Positions 35,950-45,786 are shown, numbered from the stretch's first letter. The stretch: DNA of 64,000 nt from Flavobacteriales bacterium (GCA_002401955.1 NVUQ01000013.1:1-64000), one strand, 5' to 3'. Made by a program: numbers and translations. The notes: generated by a model from the sequence alone, not told the origin.

Positions 35950-36003
35950 ATGAAGACAGGTGAAATTTATACCAAGGAGAAAAAACAAACATTAAACAAT
36001 TGA
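35950..36003 (+). CDS. Conserved leader micro-ORF (17 aa), copy 2
   Basis: ATG to TGA encoding MKTGEIYTKEKKQTLNN, aligned to the 14454 copy. The ATG is preceded in both copies by the same GTTTTTAAATA and GAGTT context. It precedes the 36171 T9SS type B gene. Confidence 0.45.
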   Translation: MKTGEIYTKEKKQTLNN

Positions 36004-36065
36004 ATTACAACATATTAAAAAATAAATCAGTTTTTTAATAGAAATTAAAGGCTGAAAACTATAAG

Positions 36066-36097
36066 GTGTATATGTGTCACTAGTGACACATATACAC
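36066..36097. promoter_or_regulatory. Perfect 32-bp palindrome upstream of a T9SS gene
   Basis: Arms GTGTATATGTGTCACT and AGTGACACATATACAC are exact complements with no spacer, centred on CACTAGTG. Shares its centre with 14571-14582, in the same position relative to an MKTG micro-ORF and T9SS gene. An operator is more likely than a terminator because there is no loop and no T-run. Confidence 0.6.
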
Positions 36098-36170
36098 TCG
36101 ATTGGTGGTAATAGATTCATAATATCATATATAACTAATTGAAAAAGTTTTTTTTGTTAAAAAAAATAAA

Positions 36171-37958
36171 ATGAAGAGAAGAATATTAGTCATAGTAATT
36201 TATCTTTTGTTATCAAACATTGCAATTTCACAAAATTTAGTCCCTAATGGCGGGTTCGAAACTTATACAAGTTTACCAAACGGATATTCACAATTCTTTA
36301 AAGCTACAGGTTGGACAAATGTAAATGGAAATACCACTGGTGCCCCTTATGGTTCTCCCGATTATTATCATACTCTAGGAAGTGTACCAACTACTTGCGG
36401 TCCTATTTTACCTAATTCAGGGAACGGACAAATGGGGTTTTTCACTTACTTCACGTATTTTGGTAATGTTGATGCTCGGGAGTACACATCCACACAATTA
36501 ACTAATCCATTAATTTCTGGTCAACAGTACCAAATTTCTTTTTACCTTACTAATGGTAATGGTGGAGCTTATACTGGAACTGTTGATAATTTTGGTATTC
36601 ATCTCTCTGTAGGCCCTTTAACACAAGCAGTAGGTGAGGTAATTCAACTAACACCAACTATTGAAGTTACAGGTATTATTTCTAATCAGAATTACTGGCA
36701 GCAGTATATTTACACTTTCGTTGCTACTAATGCAGCTACAGACATTACCTTTGGAAACTTCGAAATAGATAGTACAACTACAATAGTTGGTGGCACAAAT
36801 GCATATTATTTCATCGATGATATTGAACTGGTTACTATTGCACCTCTTCTACAAATACTAGGTGACACCTCTATATGTATGGGAGACTCAACTACCCTGT
36901 TAGCCATAAACGATAATATATTTGCATGGGCAGACAGTATTAATCCCATGGTAATTCTCTCTACCGATTCAATAATCACGGTTGCGCCTACTGTTACAAC
37001 CACTTACTTTGTTTATGGCACTAACGATAGTACTTCAATCAAGGTAAATGTTTACAATTTTCCGATGATAAACTTGAATAATAAGACATCCTTATGTCAA
37101 GGAGAAACATTAACACTAGATGTAACCACAACAAATGCAACTTATTTGTGGCAAGACAATTCTACAAACCCAACTTTTAATGTTACACAACAAGGTACTT
37201 ATTGGGTAGAAGTAACTGAGAACAATTGTACTGCAACGGATACAATTCTAGTAAACTATAATCCATTACCATCAGTGAATTTAGGCAATGACGCCACTCT
37301 ATGCCAAGGTGAAACATTAACACTTGATGCAACTACTCCGAATGCTACTTATCTATGGCAAGACGACTCTACAAGTCCAACTCTCAATGCTACTCAACAA
37401 GGTTCTTATTGGGTTGAAGTTACCGTAAACAATTGCAGTACAACAGATACAATTCTAGTAAACTATAATCCATTACCATCAGTGAATTTAGGCAATGACG
37501 CCACTCTATGCCAAGGAGAAACATTAACACTTGATGCAACTACTCCAAATGCTACTTATCTATGGCAAGACACCTCTACAAGTTCAACTTTTAATGTTAC
37601 ACAACAAGGTACTTATTGGGTAGAAGTTACTGATAACTGTGGAAGCACATCGGACACCATAATTATTGATTTAGAAGATTGCAATTGCACATTATACGTC
37701 CCAAATTCTTTCACCCCAAATACTGACGGTAAGAATGATCAATTTTCGCCAATATTTGATTGTGATATTACTGAATATACTTTCATCATTTTTAATCGTT
37801 GGGGAGAGCTAATCTTTGAGACTAATACTCAAAATAATTCATGGAGTGGAAGTTTTAAAGGAAAACTATGTCCAACAGGAGTTTATATTTATATTTTAAA
37901 ATATAGATATGAGGGAATCTATCAAAAAAAATATGGTAATGTAAATTTATTAAAATGA
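36171..37958 (+). CDS. T9SS type B secreted protein with three Ig-like repeats
   Basis: 595 aa, signal peptide (MKRRILVIVIYLLLSNIAIS), an N-terminal carbohydrate-binding-like jelly-roll domain (LVPNGGFETYTSLPNGYSQ, TGWTNVNGN, GFFTYF), a short linker, then three near-identical repeats of ~73-75 residues (LCQGETLTLDATTPNATYLW, GTYWVEVT, TDTILVNYNPLPSVNLGND), and a type B sorting domain (VPNSFTPNTDGKNDQF, IFNRWGELIFETN, PTGVYIYILKY). Likely a surface-attached adhesin. The repeat section is repeated at DNA level (about 37246-37640), so unit number can vary. Confidence 0.88.
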   Translation: MKRRILVIVIYLLLSNIAISQNLVPNGGFETYTSLPNGYSQFFKATGWTNVNGNTTGAPYGSPDYYHTLGSVPTTCGPILPNSGNGQMGFFTYFTYFGNVDAREYTSTQLTNPLISGQQYQISFYLTNGNGGAYTGTVDNFGIHLSVGPLTQAVGEVIQLTPTIEVTGIISNQNYWQQYIYTFVATNAATDITFGNFEIDSTTTIVGGTNAYYFIDDIELVTIAPLLQILGDTSICMGDSTTLLAINDNIFAWADSINPMVILSTDSIITVAPTVTTTYFVYGTNDSTSIKVNVYNFPMINLNNKTSLCQGETLTLDVTTTNATYLWQDNSTNPTFNVTQQGTYWVEVTENNCTATDTILVNYNPLPSVNLGNDATLCQGETLTLDATTPNATYLWQDDSTSPTLNATQQGSYWVEVTVNNCSTTDTILVNYNPLPSVNLGNDATLCQGETLTLDATTPNATYLWQDTSTSSTFNVTQQGTYWVEVTDNCGSTSDTIIIDLEDCNCTLYVPNSFTPNTDGKNDQFSPIFDCDITEYTFIIFNRWGELIFETNTQNNSWSGSFKGKLCPTGVYIYILKYRYEGIYQKKYGNVNLLK

Positions 37959-38302
37959 TAGAAAATACCTTCGGTATTAACAGCCTTATTCCTCGTTTTA
38001 TTCTTTCTGGTTATTATTCTAAATATAATGATTTACAAACTTAGGTCGGTATTACTCCTCTTTTTCAATTTCCGCACTACACATAGAATACTATTTTCTA
38101 GTTAAAACTAAATGTTTTTTAAAATTATTGTAACTTATTATTGTAACTTATTATTGTTTATTGTGTAGTATTGTATATTATTGACTCATATTTAAAGCGG
38201 CTTGAGATTCAAAGGGGTAGAAGCAATAACTAAACTTACGCTTACTACTAAGTAAACATAAAGAATGAATATTATTTTAACTTTTATAAAAAACTACTTG
38301 TT
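37959..38302. other. Gap before a hypothetical envelope gene
   Basis: AGTTAAAACTAAATGT (about 38100) also occurs in the leader before the metzincin gene (about 14332), and TAGAAGCAATAACTAAACT resembles that leader just ahead of the micro-ORF. Here no MKTG frame survives. TTATTGTAACTTATTATTG is a short direct repeat. No gene recognised. Confidence 0.45.
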
Positions 38303-39334
38303 ATGAGGAAAATCATATTATTTATTGTCTTAACCTTTTTTGGTTTTATAGCAAGAACACAAGTTTTAACACTTTCTGATTCAGTAGTCTTTTTAAATGA
38401 CTCTATTGATAATTTAACAACAAAAGTAGCTAATATAAAAGATACATTAGATGACTTAAAAGAAGACTTAAAGCCTATATTTGATATTCACCGTTTTAAA
38501 GATGCTTTTGCAAAGAATGGTGGAAAGGATACGAGTGGAACTATAACCATAACCAATAAACCAATTAAAGTTCATTATTGTTCTGAATTCCCTCTATACA
38601 TATTAAATAATCAATTGAAGAATAGAATAACTAATAAAATTAAATATCGTACGTTTTCTTATGAGTTAGATAGTCAAGACATCAACTTATTTAATCGATA
38701 CATTAAAAATAAAAAATTCAAATTATCCCCCAATGCCGTTTCAAGTGACAGCTTAGATATAGGTATAAAATGGGGTTTGTTCAGAAAAAATATAACGATT
38801 AAACAATATAAAACAGATACTTTAAAAAATGTAACACTAAACATCAATCAAGATAGAATACAAAATATTTCAATAAAAGTATCGGAACGAAAGCCATTTT
38901 TCACATCAAAATCGCCAATCCCATTTTATTCGTTAAAAAAATCGAAAAGCACGGATAAATTAGAGAATAAAAATCATGAATACATTTATGCAACAGATGT
39001 GCTAGAAGACTATTCTCCAACCAATTTCAAATATCAAGTTCACCTTGATTCAACCTACTCTAAAATTAAACCTGGCAGTAAGATTACGCTGTATGACACT
39101 AAAGACATTAATCACTTCATTAATTACTCAATCTACTCAGACTTACCTTCTTTATTAAACAAAGGGTCAAATGGATTGATTGAACTTAAATTTGATGGTT
39201 CATTAATTCTAAACAGAAAAAATCATAAAAATAAACGTTTATATTGGCTGAGAGATTTATCAGGTAATTTTAAATTGGCAAAAATAGATAGTGAATTTAG
39301 TGTTATAGAAAGAAAAGAAAGTAATAACAAATAA
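38303..39334 (+). CDS. Hypothetical exported protein, likely 5' half of a frameshifted gene
   Basis: 343 aa with a signal peptide (MRKIILFIVLTFFGFIARTQ), a short coiled coil (LNDSIDNLTTKVANIKDTLDDLKEDL), then a beta-rich region without recognised motifs (VHYCSEFPLYILNN, DLPSLLNKGSNGLIELKFDG, NKRLYWLRDLSGNFKL). It ends at an A-rich run (AGAAAGAAAAGAAAG, ~39308-39321). In another frame, the sequence past this run stays open into the next ORF, whose product looks like the barrel end of an outer-membrane protein; one indel would fuse the two. Confidence 0.6.
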   Translation: MRKIILFIVLTFFGFIARTQVLTLSDSVVFLNDSIDNLTTKVANIKDTLDDLKEDLKPIFDIHRFKDAFAKNGGKDTSGTITITNKPIKVHYCSEFPLYILNNQLKNRITNKIKYRTFSYELDSQDINLFNRYIKNKKFKLSPNAVSSDSLDIGIKWGLFRKNITIKQYKTDTLKNVTLNINQDRIQNISIKVSERKPFFTSKSPIPFYSLKKSKSTDKLENKNHEYIYATDVLEDYSPTNFKYQVHLDSTYSKIKPGSKITLYDTKDINHFINYSIYSDLPSLLNKGSNGLIELKFDGSLILNRKNHKNKRLYWLRDLSGNFKLAKIDSEFSVIERKESNNK

Positions 39335-39365
39335 TGATACAGTAAATGTTAAAACACCTCGTATA

Positions 39366-39818
39366 ATGGATATCTATCAACGAGCATATATTGGCGGGGG
39401 TTTTAAAATGAACCTACTTAAAAGCTACTTTAACGTTAATAACTTCTTTTATGTTTCAGTTGGAGGGGAATACAAAACAGCTAAATATACAGATATTGAT
39501 AGTCTGTCTACTAATATTGGTGTTTTCTCTGGACTGACGGAATTAGGATTACTTTTACACCCAACAGAAGCGTTTGGAACAACATTCTCTCTTGGCTGGA
39601 GTACAACCAATTTCAAGGAAATAAAGAATGTATATGACCAGAGATGGGCATCAATTACTTCTGTTAAACTCAATTTCTTTTGGAGTCCAAAAGAAAATGA
39701 AAAATACTTTTTTAATATAGAGTACCATACTGACCTTAATTCAAGAGACAACTTTGCTATATTTCAAGTAGGTTATAAAGCTGATTTTACTAAAATATTT
39801 CAGAGTGCGGAAAAATAA
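39366..39818 (+). CDS. Outer-membrane-barrel-like C-terminal portion
   Basis: 150 aa, no signal peptide. Alternating hydrophobic strands (FFYVSVGGEYKTAKYTDIDS, AFGTTFSLGWSTTNF, FFNIEYHTDLNSRDNFAIFQ, VGYKADFTKIF) suggest a small beta-barrel. The frame is open upstream to 39309 (KVITNNDTVNVKTPRI), favouring continuity with the preceding gene by frameshift. The 3' end overlaps the convergent truB gene by 29 bases. Confidence 0.5.
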   Translation: MDIYQRAYIGGGFKMNLLKSYFNVNNFFYVSVGGEYKTAKYTDIDSLSTNIGVFSGLTELGLLLHPTEAFGTTFSLGWSTTNFKEIKNVYDQRWASITSVKLNFFWSPKENEKYFFNIEYHTDLNSRDNFAIFQVGYKADFTKIFQSAEK

Positions 39819-40563
39819 ACAACTCTCCTATACTATCCATCTTAATAGCATCTTCAATTTTATAATCGCCAATTTTGGTTCTTCTTAATTGAGAAAGGTG
39901 TCCGCCAGAATTTAGTTTTTCACCAAAATCTCGAGCAATCGCTCTTATATAAGTTCCTTTAGAACAAACTATTCTAAATTTTACGTTTATACCTGTTTGA
40001 TAAGATGCTTCTTGATTTATTTTTGAATCTTCAGAACACTCAATTACAGGAGCATCACATAACTCCACATCAAATGCAGCAATGTTAATAGTATTTGATT
40101 TGATAACGACCGTTTCTCCTTCTCGAGCATATTCATAAGCCCGTTTGCCATCAATTTTTTTAGCCGAGTGTATTGGAGCAACTTGTTCTTGTTCTCCAAT
40201 AAAATTTTGAGCTGTTTCTTTTATCAATTCTTCAGTAATGTGATCTGTTGGATATTCAATGTCAATTGGCTTTTCTAAATCGTAAGAAGCCGTTGTTGCT
40301 CCCAAAGTAATAATGCCTGTATATTCTTTTTCTTGAGTCTGAATATCATTTATTTGCTTGGTAAACTTTCCTGTACAAAGAATTAGCAAACCTGTTGCTA
40401 AAGGATCTAACGTTCCCGCATGACCAACCTTAATTTTCTTAACCTTAATTTCTTGTTTAATTAACCAACGAACCTTGTTAACCACATCAAAAGAAGTCCA
40501 TGTTAATGGCTTATCAATTAAAATTATTTGTCCTGTTTGAAATTTACTTTGTTCTTGCTCCAT
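39790..40563 (-). CDS. truB: tRNA pseudouridine(55) synthase TruB
   Basis: 257 aa. TruB converts U55 in the T-loop of tRNA to pseudouridine. GQIILIDKPLTWTSFDVVNK and the catalytic KVGHAGTLDPLATGLL (Asp nucleophile) are clear, plus KKIDGKRAYEYAREGE and RIVCSKGTYIRAIARDFGE. The last gene of the ftsX-DUF3098-uppP-truB series found in Bacteroidota, though a repeat sits between uppP and truB. Confidence 0.96.
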   Translation of the reverse strand: MEQEQSKFQTGQIILIDKPLTWTSFDVVNKVRWLIKQEIKVKKIKVGHAGTLDPLATGLLILCTGKFTKQINDIQTQEKEYTGIITLGATTASYDLEKPIDIEYPTDHITEELIKETAQNFIGEQEQVAPIHSAKKIDGKRAYEYAREGETVVIKSNTINIAAFDVELCDAPVIECSEDSKINQEASYQTGINVKFRIVCSKGTYIRAIARDFGEKLNSGGHLSQLRRTKIGDYKIEDAIKMDSIGELFIFPHSEIF

Positions 40564-40587
40564 TTATCTATTGTTAAAAACTAAACT

Positions 40588-40677
40588 GTAATGCCGAGCA
40601 GGGCCAAGCTATCTTTTGGATTTGTAGTACTATTTCAAAAGATTCCTCTGTTCCGTTACTCTCCAATCGGAATGACA
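40588..40677. repeat. Hairpin-forming extragenic repeat between uppP and truB
   Basis: GTAATGCCGA and TCGGAATGAC form imperfect outer arms; ATCTTTTG and CAAAAGAT form inner ones, around TTTGTAGTACTATTT. Each half belongs to the GTCATT...AATCT sequence group also seen at 13431, 13826, 54095 and 59107. Confidence 0.6.
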
Positions 40678-40683
40678 AATCGG

Positions 40684-41469
40684 TTAAACAACAGAATAAA
40701 CGATAGCCACAACTCCAACAGCTAAACAGTAATAAGCAAAATATCTTAACTTACTTTTCTTCACGAGCTTAATCATCCAAGTACAAGCTAAAATACCCGT
40801 TACAAAAGCCGCAGCAAAACCAACTCCGTAGTTAATTAACGACCCTGAAATAACATCAAAAGCTCCATCTAAAATATCTTTAGCCATTTTTCCTAAGATA
40901 AGTGGCACCACCATTAAAAATGAAAAACGAGCCGCTTTCTCTCTATCTATTCCTAATAAAACAGAGGTAGAAATTGTTGCTCCAGAACGTGATATTCCGG
41001 GCATAATAGCAACTGCTTGAGAAACACCAATAATAATTGCTTCTTTAATCCCTACTTTTTTATCCGTGTTTTTAGCTTTGTCTGCCAGTATTAAAAGTAC
41101 TGCCGTTACCAACAACATTGTACCAACCAATAAAATTTTTCCGCCAAAAAAAGCTTCAATTTCATCATCAAATAAAACTCCTATAACTGCTGCAGGAATC
41201 ATTGATAAAACAATGTTTAAAGAGAATTTAAATTCATCATTATTTTTAAATTGAAATAAGCCTTTAAAAATTTCTGCGAGATCTTTTCGGAAAACTACGA
41301 TAGTACTTAAAGCTGTTGCTGCATGTAAAACAACCGTCATTAACATACTTTCTTCAGGTAAAGAATCATCACCTAAAATAACTTTAGCCAACTCTAAATG
41401 ACCGCTACTACTTACTGGTAAAAACTCCGTTAAACCCTGTATTATTCCTAAGATAATTGCTTCAAACAT
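40684..41469 (-). CDS. uppP: Undecaprenyl-diphosphatase UppP
   Basis: 261 aa, about eight membrane helices. Family motifs GLTEFLPVSSSGHLELAKV and MPGISRSGATISTS hold the active-site residues. It recycles undecaprenyl pyrophosphate for peptidoglycan and other envelope polymers and gives bacitracin resistance. Follows DUF3098 and ftsX in the same direction. Confidence 0.95.
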   Translation of the reverse strand: MFEAIILGIIQGLTEFLPVSSSGHLELAKVILGDDSLPEESMLMTVVLHAATALSTIVVFRKDLAEIFKGLFQFKNNDEFKFSLNIVLSMIPAAVIGVLFDDEIEAFFGGKILLVGTMLLVTAVLLILADKAKNTDKKVGIKEAIIIGVSQAVAIMPGISRSGATISTSVLLGIDREKAARFSFLMVVPLILGKMAKDILDGAFDVISGSLINYGVGFAAAFVTGILACTWMIKLVKKSKLRYFAYYCLAVGVVAIVYSVV

Positions 41470-41534
41470 AGAAGTGTTGAATTATGAATGTTGAATTATA
41501 AATACTCATAACTCACAGCACATTACTAAATAAT

Positions 41535-41783
41535 TTAGTCTTCAGATTTCTTTAAGATTCCCCAACCTACAACACCTAATCCTGCAAGAATCATTATAGG
41601 GGCAATATACATTCTTCGTGCATTAAATAACTCTTCACTAAAAACAGCAGGATCATCCGAACCTCCACCAGACATTAAAAAATAACCAATAATAGCAAGA
41701 CCTGTTCCAGCAGCTATTAAAATGTAATTTTGCTTACCAAAAGCAAGGTCGTTGTTTATTTTATTTTCGTTGTTATCACTCAT
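41535..41783 (-). CDS. DUF3098 small membrane protein
   Basis: 82 aa, two membrane helices (YILIAAGTGLAIIGYFLMSG and MYIAPIMILAGLGVVGWGIL) separated by GGGSDDPAVFSEELFNARR. A Bacteroidota-specific family encoded between ftsX and uppP; function unknown, envelope or division role inferred from the neighbours. Confidence 0.9.
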   Translation of the reverse strand: MSDNNENKINNDLAFGKQNYILIAAGTGLAIIGYFLMSGGGSDDPAVFSEELFNARRMYIAPIMILAGLGVVGWGILKKSED

Positions 41784-41803
41784 TTTGTTTCTTTTATAGC
41801 CAG

Positions 41804-42679
41804 TTAATAAAGGTCTCCAGTTTCTATTCGTAAATATTTTCGAACTGCTAAATTAGTAGAAATCCACGAAATAATAATTCCCAAGATAATTACTATCAAA
41901 AACAGTGCTCCATAAAGTTCTATATTTTTAAAATCTATTAATTCTGGTAATTGTTTTTGCAGATAGTATAAAAAAGTAACAATCAAACCAATGGCAATGA
42001 AAGCCGCAACAATTCCATTACCAATCCCTTGTAACACAAAGGGTCTTCTTATAAAAGAATGACGAGCACCAACCAATTGCATTGTTTTAATTAAAAATCG
42101 TTTAGAATAAATAGAAAGCCGAATAGTGTTATTAATTAACGCCATTGCAATAATTAATAGCAAAATACTAAACCCTAATAAATATAAACTGATTTTTTTC
42201 ATATTCGTATTTACTGCATCCACCAAATCTGCCTGATAAAACACTTCTTTAATTTTAGTGTTTTCTAATAATTCAGCTTCAATTCGTGCTAAACTATCTG
42301 GATTAGCATAAGCTGCATTTAACTTTACATCGATAGAGGGTAATAACGGGTTTTCACCAATAAACTTTACAAATTCTTCACCTAATGCCTCTTGAAATTC
42401 TGCAGCAGCAGCATCTGGATCAATAAACTCGGTACTTTTAACAAATGACTCCGTATCTAATAAATCTTTAATGTGTTTTACCTCTTGCTTTTTAATCCCT
42501 TTATTCAGAATAATAGAAAACCCAATATTTTCTTTTACATGATTAGAAATTTGCCTGGCATTTAAAATGATTAACCCCAGCACTCCCAACATAAATAACA
42601 CCAACGAAATACTAATGATAGTAGTTAAATAAGATGATCTTAACCTTCTTTTCGAGTGTTTATTTTCTGATTTTGACAT
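41804..42679 (-). CDS. ftsX: Cell division protein FtsX
   Basis: 291 aa with one N-terminal helix (YLTTIISISLVLFMLGVLGL), an external domain (~residues 50-165) and three further helices in the FtsX/MacB permease part (FSILLLIIAMALINNTIRL, GIGNGIVAAFIAIGLIV). Partner of the FtsE ATPase, which is not in this window; in Bacteroidota the two genes are usually apart. Controls cell-wall hydrolases at the septum. First gene of its series, divergent from leuS. Confidence 0.92.
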   Translation of the reverse strand: MSKSENKHSKRRLRSSYLTTIISISLVLFMLGVLGLIILNARQISNHVKENIGFSIILNKGIKKQEVKHIKDLLDTESFVKSTEFIDPDAAAAEFQEALGEEFVKFIGENPLLPSIDVKLNAAYANPDSLARIEAELLENTKIKEVFYQADLVDAVNTNMKKISLYLLGFSILLLIIAMALINNTIRLSIYSKRFLIKTMQLVGARHSFIRRPFVLQGIGNGIVAAFIAIGLIVTFLYYLQKQLPELIDFKNIELYGALFLIVIILGIIISWISTNLAVRKYLRIETGDLY

Positions 42680-42982
42680 TTTTTGGTCTCTTGTTTTTAA
42701 TTGACAGTTGATAGAAGAAAATTTCCAATTCCCATATCTAACAACTAACCACTATTAACAATGTTGCTAAAGTATTATTAAACTCCTTGATTAACAACAT
42801 AATTCTTCAAAAATACTGCTAAATATTGTTAATATTGCGGATTAAAGTTTTACGTTATAAAAGTATTTCTTAACAAGAAAACACTTATTCCCTTGTGGAG
42901 CTTTGAGATGAAATTAACAAAATAAGATATCTCTCTTACTCTCCTTTCATAGGGAGAATGAATGGACTTAAAAAATATAGTG

Positions 42983-45784
42983 ATGCAATATCAATTTAAC
43001 ACGATTGAAAAAAACTGGCAAAAGTATTGGGCCGAGAAGAAAACTTTTGCTGCTGAAGACAACAGTGTAAAACCAAAATTTTATGCTTTGGATATGTTTC
43101 CTTATCCATCAGGAGCAGGTTTACATGTAGGGCATCCCTTAGGTTATATTGCATCAGATATTTACGCTCGTTTTAAACGTCATCAAGGGTTTAATGTATT
43201 GCACCCTATGGGGTACGATTCTTTTGGTTTGCCTGCTGAACAGTATGCAATTCAAACAGGACAACACCCAGCTGTAACTACAAAAACAAATATTGAAGGT
43301 GGAACAGACAAAGATGGCAATGTAATTCCAGGCTATAGAAACCAATTGGATAAAATTGGCTTCTCGTTTGACTGGGACAGAGAAGTAAGAACTTCTGAGC
43401 CTAATTATTATAAATGGACACAATGGATATTTAAACAAATATTTAATTCGTGGTACAATAACGAATCGGATAAAGCAGAAAAAATTGACAGCTTAATTGA
43501 GAAATTTAAAGCTGAAGGAAATAGTAATATAAAAGCGACTACTGATTTTGAAGAAACATTTTCGGCTTCCGATTGGAATAGTTGGAGCGAAGAAGAGCAG
43601 CAAAAAATGTTGTTAAACTATCGTTTGGCATATTTATCTGATACTTGGGTAAACTGGTGCTCTGCCTTAGGGACCGTTTTAGCGAACGATGAAATAAAAA
43701 ATGGTGTTTCGGAAAGAGGAGGACATCCTGTTGAGCAAAAGTTAATGCGCCAATGGAGTATGAGAATTACTGCTTATGCAGAACGTTTATTAAAAGATTT
43801 AGATACGGTAGATTGGACCGATTCTATCAAAGATATTCAGAGAAATTGGATAGGAAAATCACAAGGGGCTAGTGTTATTTTTGATGTTGATGGACATGAT
43901 GGGGAAATCGAAGTCTTTACCACTCGACCTGATACTATTTTTGGTGTTTCATTTATGGTATTGGCACCAGAACATGAATTGGTTGCAAAAATTACAACTG
44001 CAGAACAAAAAGATAAAATTGAAGCCTACCAAAAAGCAGCATCACTAAAATCTGAAAGAGATAGAATGAGTGATGTAAAAACCATTTCTGGTGAATTTAC
44101 AGGGGCTTATGCGATACACCCATTCTCAGGAGATAAAATTCCTGTTTGGATTGGAGATTATGTATTAGCAAGTTACGGAACAGGAGCAGTAATGTCTGTT
44201 CCCTGTGGAGATCAAAGAGATTGGGATTTTGCCAATCATTTTAATATTGATATTCCAAACATATTTAAAGATAAAGATATTTCTGAAGCAGCTTACGCGG
44301 AGAAAGATGCTGTAATTACTAACTCTGATTTCTTAAACGATTTACCAGTTAAGAAAGCAACAAAATTAGCGATTTACGAAATCGAACAAAAAGGTTTCGG
44401 AAAAGGAAAAACACAATACAAATTAAGAAATGCGGTTTTCTCTCGTCAACGTTATTGGGGAGAACCATTCCCTGTTTATTACAACGGAGAAACGCCTTAT
44501 CTTCTAGATACTAATGATGTAGTTGAATTACCTGAAGTAGATAAATATTTACCTACAGCAGATGGAGAACCACCTTTAGCAAGAGCAAAAAAAGATGCTT
44601 GGAATGTAGATTGTCCTGGAGACAGAATGGAACATAATACTATGCCTGGTTGGGCAGGAAGTAGTTGGTACTTTTTGCGCTACATGGATCCAACTAACGA
44701 AAATGAGTTTGTTGCTAAAGACAAGGTAGACTACTGGCAAAATGTAGATTTATACATTGGTGGAGCAGAGCACGCTACAGGTCACTTATTGTATTCTCGT
44801 TTTTGGACTAAATTTTTATACGATTTAGATTACATCCCTTTTAAAGAACCCTTTAAAAAGATGATTAACCAAGGAATGATTCAAGGGAATAGTGCTTTGG
44901 TTTATAGAGATATTGATTCTGGAAAATTTGTTTCTAAAGGAAAAAAGAAGGATTACAAAACATCTTCATTACACGCTGACATCAACTTTTTAGATGGTGA
45001 CATATTAGATACAGAAAGATTCAAAAACTGGAGAGCAGAATACAATAATGCTGAATTCATTACTGAAGATAACGGAGAATTTATCTGCGGAAGAGAAATA
45101 GACAAAATGTCTAAATCGAAATACAATGTACAAACACCAGATGTATTGGTTCAAAAATATGGTGCAGACACTTTGCGTTGTTACGAAATGTTTTTAGGTC
45201 CATTAGAACAGCATAAACCATGGGATGTTCAAGGAATTACTGGCGTTCATGGTTTCTTAAAAAAAGCTTGGCGTTTATTTCATAATGATGAAGCTTTTGA
45301 AGTTTCAGATGCAGAACCAACAAAAGAAGAACTAAAAACGATACATAAAGCAATTCAAAAAGTTACTGGAGATATTGAGCGTTATTCTTTTAACACTGTC
45401 GTTTCTAACCTAATGATTTGTGTTAATGAGTTAACTGCTCATAAATGTAACAAGCGAATTATTTTAACTGATTTAGTGGTGTTAATGTCGCCTTATGCTC
45501 CACACATTGCTGAAGAGCTTTGGAGTAAACTAGGCAATAAAGAAAGCTTAACTTACCAGCCTTATCCAAAATTTGATGAGAGTCATTTAATTGAGAGTAA
45601 TCATAAGTACCCCATTTCATTTAATGGAAAAATGAAGTTTTTAATGGAATTGCCTTTAACACTTTCTAAAGAAGAAATTGAAAAAGAAGTAATGGCTAAC
45701 GAGCAAACGAAAAAATACTTGGCTGGCAGAGAACCTAAAAAAGTAATTGTTGTTCCTAAAAAGATTGTAAACATAGTAGGCTGA
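42983..45784 (+). CDS. leuS: Leucyl-tRNA synthetase
   Basis: 933 aa from the preferred start MQYQFNTIEKNWQKYWAEKK; the frame begins seven codons upstream (42962), which is also possible. Class I motifs: HIGH-type PYPSGAGLHVGHPLGY and KMSKSKYN, with a CP1 editing domain (TTRPDTIFGVSFMVLAPEHE) and a Bacteroidota-type inserted region near residues 155-215. It charges leucine to tRNA. A repeat-free 300-bp divergent gap separates it from ftsX. The stop is followed two bases later by an orphan T9SS tail. Confidence 0.97.
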   Translation: MQYQFNTIEKNWQKYWAEKKTFAAEDNSVKPKFYALDMFPYPSGAGLHVGHPLGYIASDIYARFKRHQGFNVLHPMGYDSFGLPAEQYAIQTGQHPAVTTKTNIEGGTDKDGNVIPGYRNQLDKIGFSFDWDREVRTSEPNYYKWTQWIFKQIFNSWYNNESDKAEKIDSLIEKFKAEGNSNIKATTDFEETFSASDWNSWSEEEQQKMLLNYRLAYLSDTWVNWCSALGTVLANDEIKNGVSERGGHPVEQKLMRQWSMRITAYAERLLKDLDTVDWTDSIKDIQRNWIGKSQGASVIFDVDGHDGEIEVFTTRPDTIFGVSFMVLAPEHELVAKITTAEQKDKIEAYQKAASLKSERDRMSDVKTISGEFTGAYAIHPFSGDKIPVWIGDYVLASYGTGAVMSVPCGDQRDWDFANHFNIDIPNIFKDKDISEAAYAEKDAVITNSDFLNDLPVKKATKLAIYEIEQKGFGKGKTQYKLRNAVFSRQRYWGEPFPVYYNGETPYLLDTNDVVELPEVDKYLPTADGEPPLARAKKDAWNVDCPGDRMEHNTMPGWAGSSWYFLRYMDPTNENEFVAKDKVDYWQNVDLYIGGAEHATGHLLYSRFWTKFLYDLDYIPFKEPFKKMINQGMIQGNSALVYRDIDSGKFVSKGKKKDYKTSSLHADINFLDGDILDTERFKNWRAEYNNAEFITEDNGEFICGREIDKMSKSKYNVQTPDVLVQKYGADTLRCYEMFLGPLEQHKPWDVQGITGVHGFLKKAWRLFHNDEAFEVSDAEPTKEELKTIHKAIQKVTGDIERYSFNTVVSNLMICVNELTAHKCNKRIILTDLVVLMSPYAPHIAEELWSKLGNKESLTYQPYPKFDESHLIESNHKYPISFNGKMKFLMELPLTLSKEEIEKEVMANEQTKKYLAGREPKKVIVVPKKIVNIVG

Positions 45785-45786
45785 TT

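Noticed and set aside
37955-38044. 29-codon ORF overlapping the stop of the T9SS type B gene
   Set aside because: Starts at ATGA by chance overlap, with no similarity or second copy to support it.
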